Part shown: positions 23,354 through 35,071 of the stretch, in pieces | Numbering within the stretch: position 1 is the first letter of the stretch | Layout: every line of letters begins with the position of its first letter | Assembly (NCBI GenBank): GCA_038496675.1 | Contig: CM076650.1 | Coordinates: forward strand, 19,176,172 to 19,240,171 | Direction: 5' to 3' | DNA length: 64,000 bases | Source: Rachycentron canadum | Lineage: Eukaryota; Chordata; Actinopteri; Carangiformes; Rachycentridae | The notes under the pieces: model-generated | What the model was told of the DNA's origin: nothing | Seen by the model: the letters and a program-made list of their open reading frames with translations, nothing else | Database searches by the model: none | Made by a program: the position numbers and the translations under genes

Positions 23354-25629
23354 GGGCGGGGCGAGCACAAGCACAGGTTTAGGTCATCACAAGAATTCAG
23401 CTTTTCTACTGTCTCTCACATGAGTTTGGGCTTTCATGTTTCATTTTGTGTTGTGTTGAACAGGACAAACAAAGCGACAGTGAACCAACACGCCCGAGTC
23501 CAGGGCCAAGGACCCGAGGCAGCTAAATAATAAACTCATTTGGTCATTATACTCATACTGTTCCTGTTGCAACATGACAAAAAAAAAAAGTTTTGTATGG
23601 CAACAAGGAAACTGAACTATGATCACAAGACTTGTTAACTAACAGTTTCCTGTTTACACATCCAGAAGTTAGAGCAACAGTGGAAATCATTTGGAGTCAT
23701 AACCTGGGTCATCTGGTGAATTTAAGGCCAATGCTCACTTTACCTTTAGTTCTTTTTCTGCTTTCTTTTCGTCTTCATTCACCCCTGAGGTGAAACATCT
23801 AAATGCTATTACAATTTGTGGGTTTGGATTCCTGTGTTTGAAACATCCAGAAAATAATGAATCAGAAGTTGAGCTGAGATTTCAAAATTATACTTATTCA
23901 TAGTTTTTTTTATGTATTGCCTCAGGCGGTATGCCAATGTACAATATTTAGGTGATGTCATTCATTTTTTTGCTTTTCTTTGAAAAATAACATATTCAAA
24001 AAGATAAAATTCAGTGCTATTAATTTCATAGTAAATTTTATCATCAAGCATCCAGAAGTGGTTAAAATTTGAATTGCTTATGATTCAAATTATGGGTTTG
24101 CATTGCTTCCATATTTCTGATGCAAAGACTCAAAAGGAACATACTTACCACTTGTCACTTTAAATAAATTAAATCATCAGTTTATTTCAATAATGGCATG
24201 TTTCAACCATAAAATAGGGGCAATATATACAATATTCATGATTGGGTTGAATAATAATTACTTTCTGGAGTTTTAAATTAAATATATTAGCTATAGTAAC
24301 AGTTTATATAGGATTACAATAAAAGCAAAAGCAAACAGTTACAATCATCTGTGTCAAAACCATGATTAAAACAAAGTTGCCACCCAGAGCCACCTTTTGG
24401 GCTATAATGCCTCCACATTAATTCTTTTAAGTCCTGCTTGCAAGATTGTGTGGCTCTGATGACAGTTTCAGTTGGTTTCTCAGTCTGTTCAAATGATTTT
24501 AATCCAGTTGGATTGACTTTGATCCGATTAAAGGAGAAGCTCGGGCTGCAGGGATATCTAGTCTTTTAGGCTGTTGCTGTACTCCAAAAAGGCCTGTTTG
24601 ACATGTCCACGCAAATAAAAAAAAAACATCAACCAGAATGAAACACCAGTTTTATCCTTATATGGGGAGCAGGCTGGTTCATCAAACTTGTCCTCATTCA
24701 TGGCCCACCGGTACACATCATCGAGGCGTTTCTCAGAAATGTGATGGGATTCATCGTAGGCCATGCATTTTCATGTTGTATGCCATACAATTATCATAGT
24801 TGACTTAGGTTGTGATAAATAAAGTGCATACCCATGGGGGTAATGTACATAAATGCAGGTTGCGGAGGGTGCAGATGCAATAACCAAACTCACTGGCCTG
24901 GAAGAGTTGGACAAACTGATAACTGATCGTGACATTGTTGACCAAGTACAAATGAATAGTCAGTCTGCACACGCTGCTGCAACCAAGGCCAAATGCAGAG
25001 CTTCTTTCGTCATACATCCATTCATTTTCCACTTTGTTTGGAGCACACTGCCCAGCTCACAACAGCACATTCACCACCAATATAAAATAAACCAAAATTA
25101 TACAGTGTCAGCCTTAGTCTTGATCATACAGAAAAGTCTTCTCAGCATTACAGTAGCTAGACTGCTACACAGGGATGAAGATATCAACATTCATCAACAT
25201 CCAATATGATTATTGGTATCATCCGACAGCACCAACCCAGTCCTGGCCTCTACCATGTATGCTTTGTACTTACCTCTGCTCAGCAAAGAGAAAGAACAAG
25301 ATCCATTGATTTAGGAACCATTATAATCTGTATTGTGTGTCACTGATTGATAAAACAGGAACCGAATGAAGGAACTGATGAAACAGGAAATATGTAACAT
25401 ATTACAGTAGTCCCATAATCACCACAAGTAGCTAAGGAGTGCTGCATTTGGAAAAGTCCGGGGGGGTTGCAGTACGAGTTCAACACGGGTGGTTTTTTGA
25501 CAGATATTAAATGTCTTGACATGAAAACCAAGGCATGTGTTAGGGCTTCAGTAACTTGGTGAAGGGCTTGGGGGCAAACAGTGAATAACCTCCCACTGGC
25601 CACTGGGAGACAAAACCGACACGCCATCT
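23354..25629. other. Spacer between golga7b promoter and zfyve27 3' end
   Basis: AT-rich sequence that includes the zfyve27 3' UTR at its right side (no clear poly(A) signal chosen). sfrp5 is expected here from the human order, but no frizzled-type cysteine-rich or netrin-like exon was recognised. Two coding-like fragments near 24.5-25.0 kb are described separately. Confidence 0.45.
24558..24764 (-). other. Unassigned coding-like fragment
   Basis: A 68-codon frame starting MAYDESHHISEKRLDDVYRW and ending LRGHVKQAFLEYSNSLKD has a composition (charged, few Ser/Leu simple runs) more like protein than the surrounding AT-rich noise. It is broken by an A-rich run read as FFF. I do not recognise the family. 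On the other strand, 24860-25003 encodes a second protein-like stretch after an AG (VAEGADAITKLTGLEELDKL). The opposite strands argue against one gene. They may be decayed transposon or gene fragments. Confidence 0.25.
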
Positions 25630-28600
25630 TCACTGTAACTTGATGAGAGAAGAATTACAGGCAGCGCAAACAAACACGGTCTCTCTCTGGGCCTCTGGAG
25701 CTGAAGAGGAAACAATAATAAGAGAGTAAAATCAACACTCAGACAACAGATGAGTAACAGGAGCAGAGGTGTAATAAAGTGATGTGACATGATGCAGCTA
25801 TCAAACACATTTTTATAAAACCATAAAATGTTAAAATGGGCTGATATTTTTCATTTTCCCCATCTTACCTGTTGCCCCCATGCAAGATCTCAGCACCTTA
25901 AAAGAACAGCATCGAGAACAGAAGCTGTTGCCACAGTTACTGCAGTTCCTCTGCAATAAGAAGAGACATTGTGTAAAAGCTCATGCCAGCAGAAAAGTAA
26001 GACAAAATTAAATGTGATGATGACGTGATGTCTAAATATATCCCAGATTTTTGTCACAAGTTTTCACTCTCACCCTTTTCTTTAGCACTGAGAAGACAGC
26101 ATTGCAGCTAGAACAGTTGCCTTTGGAAACAGAGAAAGACAAGTGATAAAATGAAAAGGTGGCACCATAAAATATAAAATAAAATGCCTCTGTTGCAAGC
26201 TAAGATATGAGACGAACAGAACGACTCCACTTTCATCCCTGAAGTGCAATACGAGGAATGAAATCAGCGGATGAGTCAGAGCAGCCTGACCTGTGCTGGT
26301 GGTGGGGTAGCGTTTACGCAGTTTCTCTGTCAGTTTGGACACCTTGCTGCGTATTGGTTCGTTGCGGCTCAAGAGACCATTTTCAGAGATGGTGTCATAC
26401 TCTGGGGCTCCAAGAGGCCCGTCATCATCCTCCTGAGGGAGAGGGAGGAGGAGGTGGGAGAAGAAAGGAGGAAGAAGGAGGAGGATGAACAAAGAAAAAA
26501 GTGCTGTACAACCAAGCAGTAACAGAGCCAAACTCAGCAGTATGGACAAACTGGAAGAAATTAGTTGTGATCATTTCAGCCAGTTTGACTAATAATTGTC
26601 TGGCAAATAAATCAGGCAGAATGACGGGGGAGACACAGGGTGTGAAAATACATGCCTTTACAGGAGAAATGCAATAGAGTTAGAGCACCACCAATATGAA
26701 TCATTTTATCCTCCTAATTTTGAGCCTATGAAGACATAATAAGCATTGTTAATACCACTACAACCACCTATGTATTCCCTAAATCAGAGTTGTTAAATGG
26801 TCTATTCTCTACTTCTCTACTTCCTGGAGACCAAGAGCTGGATAATCAGGTTAGTACAACCTAATTCACTGCAAGGCATGACTTCGACTTCATAGAGTGG
26901 CAAAGAGGAACAGAGAGCGAGAGGACAAAGAAAAGTATTCCTCTTTCTAAAGAAAAATCCATCCACCTTCAACAATCATTACTTAGGGAACCAGTGTCTG
27001 GATGCTGTGGGTGTGTGACAGCAGATATTCAAAAAGGAGAAGGCAAACAACTATAATCAGAAACTCAAAACTATACGTCTCTATAAAGAGAAAGAGCAGA
27101 ACACTTCACTGAGGTTATGGTATAGTGTCATCAAAACACACACAAAAGCACACACACAATCTTCAAACCACAAGTCAGACAAAACGGTTTGAGGAGGGAA
27201 AATCTGATTTCACTAATGTAATGTGTCTTCATGCAGACTAGAGATGAACGATGGGATTATTTAAGATGATAAATATGGGCCTGTTTATTATAGTGTTACA
27301 CATCACTATCACACAACTATCACTATCATGGCAGGGGATCCTACACATGAATGCATGGAAGGATGGAGGGGAGGCACTGGGAAATCCACTTACCACTAAG
27401 ACCAAAGGGGTTTCCTTACCAGGATGCAGAACAACACATGAGAACAATGTTAATCACAGACACTGATTTTCAGTGCGACTACAAAGGAACAAACCCAAAC
27501 CCATGCTTCAAAGATCAAAGCAAGACCTGAACCATAAGGTCACCTCAGACAAGCTTAATGACACATGAAGTTGTTGTTCATGTGTCAGGTAGTGCTATAG
27601 TTCGCTGGGTTGCAGTGCACTAGCCTCTGCTAAACACAAGGGGGCAAAACTCACCTGCAGGGAAATTGAATGTTCCTGATTTCAGAAGACAGCAGAGAAA
27701 AAACAGGAGGTTTTTTTTTTTTTTTTTTCCATACAGTGACAGCAAAGCTCCAACAAAGATGCTTCAAATTTGTAAATAAGATGTGGAGACAGACTGTGGC
27801 ACTTTTGTTTTACTGACAACCAAATATGGTTGGACAAATAGAGCAGCAGCTAGTTCAAATATGCTTATTCATTTTCTTGCTTAGAGTTAGATGAGAAGAG
27901 CGATAACATTCTCATGTCTGCACTTTAACTACGAAGCTAGAGCCAGGAGACTGTTACTTTAGTTTAGCACAAAGACTAGAAGCAGGGGGAGACAGTTAGC
28001 GTGTTCAACAGTGACAAAACCTGCCAACATTTAAAACTCACTAATTAACAAATTATATTGTTTGTTTAATGGAAAAACGAAGGAATCAAGAAGTAATCCC
28101 ACATGTAATCCACAAATTGTTTTTATCCAGATTAAAGAAACATGATATATTATGTTAATTAGAGCCAGGCTAGCTGCTTCCAGTCTTTATGCTAAGATAA
28201 CCACCCAGCTGATGACTCTGACTACATATAGTATTTATTATATGGACATGTGAGCAGTGTCTTCTCAACAAAGCCAATACACATATTTTCCAAGCTGTGA
28301 TGCTGTTTTTCCTGTTTGTTTTTTTTTATTATTATCATCAATCCATCAGATGTCTGCATGACCTAATTTCTCATCTGACATTGTAAAAATTGAATAAAGG
28401 CAGCCAGATTTAGGGCAGCATATAAAGCTATCATTGAAATGTTGACATAGGTTTGGAAGCATTTACCTCAATAGCATCCTTAAATTCATCATCAGGTTCT
28501 GCTTCCTCAGCCTCCTCCACACTTCCAGGAGACAGGTCCTGTCATCAAGCACACACAGATACACAAACACTAGTTAATACATAAATACAGAGCCATGGCA

Positions 28601-31239
28601 TAAACTACAGACAGATCCCATATTCCTGGTGATTTGAGGATCACCACCTTGGACAGTGATCTGGTTATAACTGATCCATCTGAATAAACTGCAGAAAACT
28701 ATTATTAATTATTTTTAATCAGTGCAGTTTTCAGTTCACTGTTGCATAGTTGTGACCCCGACCCTCAGAGTACAGATAAAGTAATTTATGTGAGCCCTTG
28801 CTGGAAAGTGGCTCCATAGATGGACGGAAAAAATCCATACATGGATTTGCGTTCCCTGATGCATACGTTGAGAGTATGGGATAAACTAGATAAGAAGCTT
28901 ACAGTCATTGTTTGGTTTGAATGCAAATCACCACTGACTGTCAGTATTTAAACTTACACAATTGTCCAGTCTTCTGCTTTCTCTCACCTCCAGACTAGTT
29001 GGTGTGGGGGTCCTGTCCACCAAATTGCCTTGTTGCTGTTCCTCGCTCAACCCCTCTAAGGCCTTGGTCTGGCCAAAATGGAAGAGCTTCCTAAGGTCCA
29101 ACAAAACTGGAAGCACAGGAGAAACAACAGTTCTGTTCAGCTTTATTTTCTTAAATAAGACTTAGTGTTCACTGTGGCTTCTTTCAGAGAGGATAAACCA
29201 ACCTCTGCAGAAGTCCCTGTTCCACAGGAAGATGGTGGTGTTGAGCCCAGCGAGGACCCAGCCCACAGGAACAACATAGAGCAGACATACCACTATTAAC
29301 ATCCCTCCGTAGAACCTGAAGTGAGATGTTACAAATGACAGGTCACACAAAAACCATGTAATATTCTTTAATGCCATAATGTTTTAACTACTGACCTGAG
29401 TCAAAGGAAAACCATTTCTATTAAGCTTACCATTCCTGTTAACACACTGCAGAGCACAGCCCATGGAGGTAACACTAGGTTACAACAGCAAGTTCCCCTC
29501 CAATATTTAACTATAACTAGAATGTTCGGTTTCTCTGTTTGATTATGTTTAAACAAAACATTTGGTTTGAAGTAATCACAAATCCAGTTCACATTCCATT
29601 TACAGTATTAGTGCTATACAGTGTATATGTGCTATCAAATGCAGACCTTGATGACTTGTTGTGATTATCCCAATATAGGACCTTGTAAATAGCTTCTGCT
29701 GACTGACAGGCAGAGGACAGCATGTCATCCAGGTGTTTCAACCTAGTGAAGACAGGAAACACCACCAAACACAAACATTACACGAACAAAGATATACTTC
29801 AATCCTTGAACAAATACCATGCACAAATGTCATGCATATAGTTTGCCGACGTAAACTAAAAGGACAACTAAATAATGTTTTTAATGTCATACTGATACTT
29901 TCTGAATAATTATTTTTTTATTTTAAGTATTTCCTTATTTATTTTATAATTCTCCAAAACCATTTTAAAAGGTACCCTGAGACTTTGTGCCCTATATTGG
30001 AACAGTATGGCAATGTTTTTTTTCATATTTATAAGGCCCCTCCCTTACAAGTTTGCAACTGCAGCTCAAACACACAGGGGCACACATGCATGCCATGAGC
30101 CAGGGGTGGGTGCAGAAGACAGCAGCAAACAATGTGCCATAAAAGGCAAGAAAAAGTAAGAAAAAGTGGAAGAGCAAAAATTTTGTTCACAATTAAAATA
30201 GCATGGAGTACCTTTAAGAAGTGTTTCTAACAGTATCTGACGCAGAGCTGAGAAACACCATGTGCGGTGGTATAAACTCTAATGTCTCCATGCAGGCGGC
30301 AGCCAGAGCTGCATGTTATTTTCAGGTTGAATGTACATTATCTCAGTAATGCCTTCACAGAACAATGAACTGATTAGGGTTAAGCAACACAAGACACTTA
30401 AGGATGATGAAAATTGTCACTGACATTTTATAGACCTAAAGTTAATTATTGAGAAAATCATCAGCAGATTAATCAAAAATGAAAATAGCCAGTAGCTGCA
30501 GCCCTGCAGCATCTGTCTTACAGGTCTTTTACTTCCAGCATGGCCTCCTGTTTGGTGAGATGCACTGTCTGCAGGTCTCTGCGGTGCACTGCGTGATACC
30601 GCCTCTTCTGCAGCTCAGCTTCTGAAGCTCTGCCCCCACACCTGTCCTGCAGGTAACCCAAGGCAGCAGGCGCAGACACTGCCACCACACCCACTGAGAA
30701 CCAACCCACTGACACCAGAGAGGCAGGCACAAGAGTACATTATTAAATTATTCAAGTGTCTTTTAAAAACATCACACAATAATCAATATTAGTGGCTAAT
30801 GCCTCGTCTTACCTTCATTAATAGTGCAAAAGAAGATATTAAGGAATATACAGACAATCAGTGAGCACAGGGGCATCTTCCATCTGAGAGATAAAAAAAG
30901 CAGATGACGCTGAATACTACAATACAAATATGGCCTTGTGCCATTACTACACAAAAGCAATTATCATATGATGCTCAAACACCCCACAGACACATGTACA
31001 CACCCAAGGAGGAAGCGGCTCAGCTCCACTGCATCTGCAACTGGTTCTAGAAAGAGAGCCATCCTTTTATAGGACACGACAATGTTGAGGAGGTCGAAGT
31101 TTGGTATACACCGTGGGCTCCCCAACTCTGAAGCATCTGGAGACCCAGGGGTCTCTTTTGATATCGTGTGTATCAGCTCTGCCCGTTCCCCTGTGCCCTG
31201 TGACGGGTCCTGGGATGCTCCAGCACTGTGCATCATCAT
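25630..31239 (-). CDS. zfyve27: Protrudin (zinc finger FYVE domain-containing 27)
   Basis: ER membrane protein that links ER to endosomes and promotes neurite outgrowth. Eleven coding exons on the minus strand: 31239-31004, 30883-30813, 30708-30522, 29742-29647, 29315-29203, 29106-28988, 28538-28467, 26432-26291, 26120-26074, 25950-25869 and 25700-25630. Phases are consistent and give 411 residues, the same as the human protein from memory. The N-terminal FDLLNIVVSYKRMALFLEP segment is diagnostic. Hydrophobic segments follow near residues 80-125 and in the exon with GGMLIVVCLLYVVPVGWVLA. An FFAT-like motif (EFKDAIE, about 292-298) would bind VAP proteins. The C-terminal FYVE-type zinc finger (residues 346-411) has four CxxC pairs (CSSC, CSNC, CSRC, CAAC) but lacks the canonical R-HHCR core, as in mammalian protrudin. 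The first ATG of three consecutive ATGs was used. Confidence 0.95.
27940..28205. mobile_element. Fold-back (MITE-like) repeat in zfyve27 intron
   Basis: The left part (27961-28000, containing tttagcacaaagactagaagc) is the inverse of the right part (28169-28200, containing gcttccagtctttatgctaa). The arms enclose about 170 bases including aactcactaattaac. I recall this unit as a frequent percomorph dispersed repeat. Exact ends and target duplications were not resolved. Confidence 0.55.
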
Positions 31240-32529
31240 TCCTGTTCAGAGTGAAGAAAAGTGGTGTTTGATTAATTGACAGTATGAGGCACAACTTTTC
31301 CTGACCAGCTAGTGTTCAAGTTCCCCAAGAGATATACTCTGCAGTTACAGGCCCATTTCATATTTCTGTCCCAAGAGATTTAAATGAGATAAGTGGGGAC
31401 ACAGTTGGGAGACTGGAGGCTGGTTCCAGATATCTGCAATTTTTACCACAACTCAAGAGAAACCTAAGGAGCCTGAAACCTACCGAGTCATTAAAAAGCA
31501 ATTAATGACATCATCTGAAAATCTTACTTTTCTCCTGTGGCCTAACTCCTCAACAGGTTGCACTGATAGTGATGATATACTCTACAGTGTGACAATACAC
31601 TGGTCCACAGGTGTGATGGTGAATCTTTATCAGCAGGTGGTGGAAATGCTGTTGTGAACTTAATCTTTATGCAAAGATTGTGTGATACAATTTCTATTTG
31701 GATTCAGCCACTACAAGCTGAGCGAGATATGTGTTTATCAATCTGTGTTGTTAATGGTACATGTGTGGTTTTGCTTATCTGTCCCACAGAGATGACAATT
31801 TACATACAATTAAGGCTCATGAGCCATTTTGAATGTCAAACTGAAAAGAAGTGGAAACCACATGCATCAGTGAGGATGGGTGTGGTGCGACACACTGATG
31901 ATCTTTCAACCAAGGGCAGCAGCAATAGAGCTTTTTCAGCACAATGTCAAGTTTGAATATTGTCAATATAAAAATATTCTCAGAAGTTATATCATGCAAT
32001 TCTTAATTTTTTATAATTACACTGGCAGACATGTTTATATTGTATGAAGCATTTAAAAATTGAACAACACCAATGGCATGTGTGTGAGACGGTATTCTAT
32101 AAGAAACAGTAGAGGCAGCCCTGAACGCACCACTGTATTAACTAACGTGGACTCGTTTTGCATCGCTGTGGTAAAGATGTAACTGACACTTTCAAAGTGG
32201 CTCGGTACTTTATGTATTCATTAAAACGGCTTCTAATATCATCATCATTATTATTATTACACAAGTAATCCTTTCTCGGGGCTGTGTGCGTATTTTTTTT
32301 CTCCATCCCTCGCAGTTCTTCTTTGTAGTAACGTGTTAAATCAAACTATTTATCGTGAGCAGCTACAATAAGCGATAGCTCAATAGATCCGCGCCAGTAG
32401 CGGAGGTGCTGTGGCCTGTTGTCAAACAGCAAAGTTGACTTGGCTTCCTGACAAATGGACACTGTGGACCTACAACTGTAACTTCAGCCTAGCTAACACC
32501 AGCTGCCGGGTATGAAGGAGGACACTTAC

Positions 32530-32700
32530 ACGGGAGCTGAGAGTCCAACAACGGCCGGTTTATGGAGCAGCAGCGGTGCTGAGACAGACTCGGGCGAAAC
32601 TAGCAAGTTTTACCGACATCATCGGCCGAGAGGACGGATGAGTCTCCAAATTCAACCGACCCGGTCAACATGGCAGCAGCCTGCTCTCCTGCATGAGCAC
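32530..32700 (-). other. zfyve27: 5' noncoding exon and promoter side of zfyve27
   Basis: A consensus donor (CCCGT|GTAAGTG) sits at 32530/32529 on the minus strand. It pairs with the CTGAACAG acceptor just before the start codon exon (31241/31242). The surrounding 32.4-32.85 kb is relatively CpG-rich, as expected for a TSS. The upstream exon edge is estimated. Confidence 0.45.
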
Positions 32701-32915
32701 TGACCCGTGGGAGTGAGTCGGTCGGTCTGTGGAGAAAGACGTGAAGTACAGGAGTTATTTAATTTCGCTGTTAGCTTTGTTAGCTCCGTCTCCTGCCGTG
32801 AACGTCCGCTTCCGCGTTTTAGCCAGGCCGAGTAATTGATAGCAGAAAAGGGGCATGTGTCTGATACAGTCGATCACAGAGCAGGATGATCTTTGGCTGT
32901 TGAGAAGAAAAAAAA

Positions 32916-32963
32916 CACTACTACTACTACTACTACTAATAATAATAATAATAATAATAATAA
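32916..32963 (+). repeat. Compound (ACT)n(AAT)n microsatellite
   Basis: About eight ACT units run directly into about eight AAT units, just upstream of the zfyve27 promoter. Confidence 0.92.
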
Positions 32964-34228
32964 ATCACAATTGCTTAAAGACACGGGCCTAAAACATTCA
33001 CACAGATTTATTCACTGGCAGTATTAGTTCAATATGCAGTTTACAATGCAGAGAAAAAGAGAACAGAGATGAAAACAGAGAGAGGGGAAGCAATAAAAAA
33101 AGAGACAGTGTTATTAGAAAAGGAGCAAAGCAGTCAGTAAAATCAGTAAACACACATGTATACATTTGTGTTTGCTTTTTTCTTTGTGCATAATCCAAAT
33201 TAACAAGTAAAATGATAATGTTAGTAAATTATGTGATGATAATAACAATGAGTCTACCACACACACATACACACACACACTGCCACTTTTTCCTCATTAG
33301 CACATCCAATCAAACCACTGAGTCAACAGACAGGTATGAGATGTGGCTATCCACTGGGTCACCAGAATGATTCAATTAAATCTTAATTAAACTGTTTAGC
33401 AGTTGCAGCAAGTTCATAAGGACCTCATCATTTATACAGCATCATAGCAACAGCAACTGGATCTTTGTGCCGATGAGAGAGGATACAAGGTACAACACAC
33501 CAATGCAAACACTTAGGCTACGTGTGCTTGAGAGAGATTCAGTGAGGGAGGAAAGAGAGGAAATTACTTGTGAACCAAACAAGAAATAAATCCATATTCT
33601 GTCATTGTCTGTGTGTATTTAACTTATTATGCTTGTCAAACTAAATCAAATAATATGTGAGCACAAGAGAGTTGACTTTGCAAATTTTACTGCTTGTGAT
33701 TGACAGCAGTCTCTAGTGAGTTACAAGTTACAGATCACTTATTGTCAGTTTGAAGTATTAAGTGCAAAAGACACCCTTGACTGGAACATTAACTTTTCCT
33801 AACCTTAGTTTCTTTGATTACAACATTGTGGTTGGTGTTCAATATGACCTATATCTACCTAATATACCTGGGCTTATTTAGTTTTATATCTATCATATGG
33901 TCTTTGTTGCCCTCTACTGGCAATCTCCGTAGTCTTTCCTCTACTACTGTGCCTCACTTTTTTTTTTTTTTTCAAAATCACCCTTACAGAGTTCTCAAAC
34001 ATCTGACTCTGAACATCGATCTAACTCCTTGAGATGAACATAAATTCTGCAGAGGCTACTGCTGACCTGACAGCATTGCCTGGTTTCAGTGACTTGAGTA
34101 AATTTGCTTTACAATCCCATCTACCTACATTAAACATTACTATTGGACTTAAAGGTTTCTGTGGTCATGTAAACATTGGTACAGCACAACAGAACAGAAT
34201 GTCCTCCTGTAATGTTTAGAGCAATTGC
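32964..34228. other. Spacer upstream of zfyve27
   Basis: About 1.3 kb, AT-rich, with short CA and poly-T runs (for example 33959-33972). No supported exon or RNA gene was seen. Confidence 0.45.
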
Positions 34229-34234
34229 TTTATT
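34229..34234 (-). promoter_or_regulatory. Candidate poly(A) signal of the zinc-finger gene
   Basis: AATAAA on the minus strand, 838 bases beyond the stop codon of the zinc-finger gene. It implies a 3' UTR of about 0.85 kb. Confidence 0.35.
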
Positions 34235-35071
34235 TTTCAGTGTAGTCAAAACCAAGCTACATATTTGCATAAATGAAACACACAAATAAGTAGAAAAAAC
34301 AATTACATGAGTAAGAAACAACTGGCTCAGCCAGTGATTTTCTTTAGTGATGATCAAAAAATAAGAAAAAAAAAAGTATTTTGAATAACTCTGAAAGCTC
34401 AAAAAACATACATATCTTCAATAGGTACCGAGTCATCATATACGTGTCATGTATGTAGCTAGATAACTCTCTTCACATATCTAGTGTCTTTACTTTTCTA
34501 CCAATGAGAGGACATTACTGAAATGTTTTATTATAACAATAATTTACCATTTGACACAGAGCACCTCAGTATGATGTACTTGACAGTTCCAACAACCAAT
34601 GCTGCTTCATGAGAGATCTTAAAAACAATACCTGCAATCTCAAAGGGGAGACGTGGCAGAAAAATGTGATAACAGTTCAGACAGGAGAGACACTGTTATG
34701 GAACAGTCCCATTAGTACACGTAATCCAAAGTAGATAAGGCTTGTGTTGATAAAACCTAGATAATGTTTGTATTTTGCTCATTTTTATACTGGATGTATG
34801 TAACTATAATTCAAAAGACTATAAAACACTACTCTGCTTACAGCATTAAAGAGCACAATACCCAAGACCTGTACAGGCTATCAGGTATATATAACAAGGG
34901 ATATTTCATGTCTATCCCGAGAATTTTAGACAGTTTTCAGACTCACAGTCTGTGAAACCCTGCAAAAATGTTTTTTTAAAGAATGAAAAATTAAAGACAT
35001 TGGGCAATTCATAAAATCTGTTGTTTCCACCTGACTTGATCCTGAAGACCTTAACACTGTGGAGTCCCACT

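Noticed and set aside
22638..23423. Long frames across 22.7-23.4 kb on both strands
   Set aside because: They are mostly unknown residues from the assembly gap and read through a G-rich simple repeat.
32512..32703. 63-codon plus-strand frame in the CpG-rich region
   Set aside because: The same DNA holds the predicted zfyve27 noncoding exon with a consensus donor on the minus strand; no homology was seen for the plus frame.
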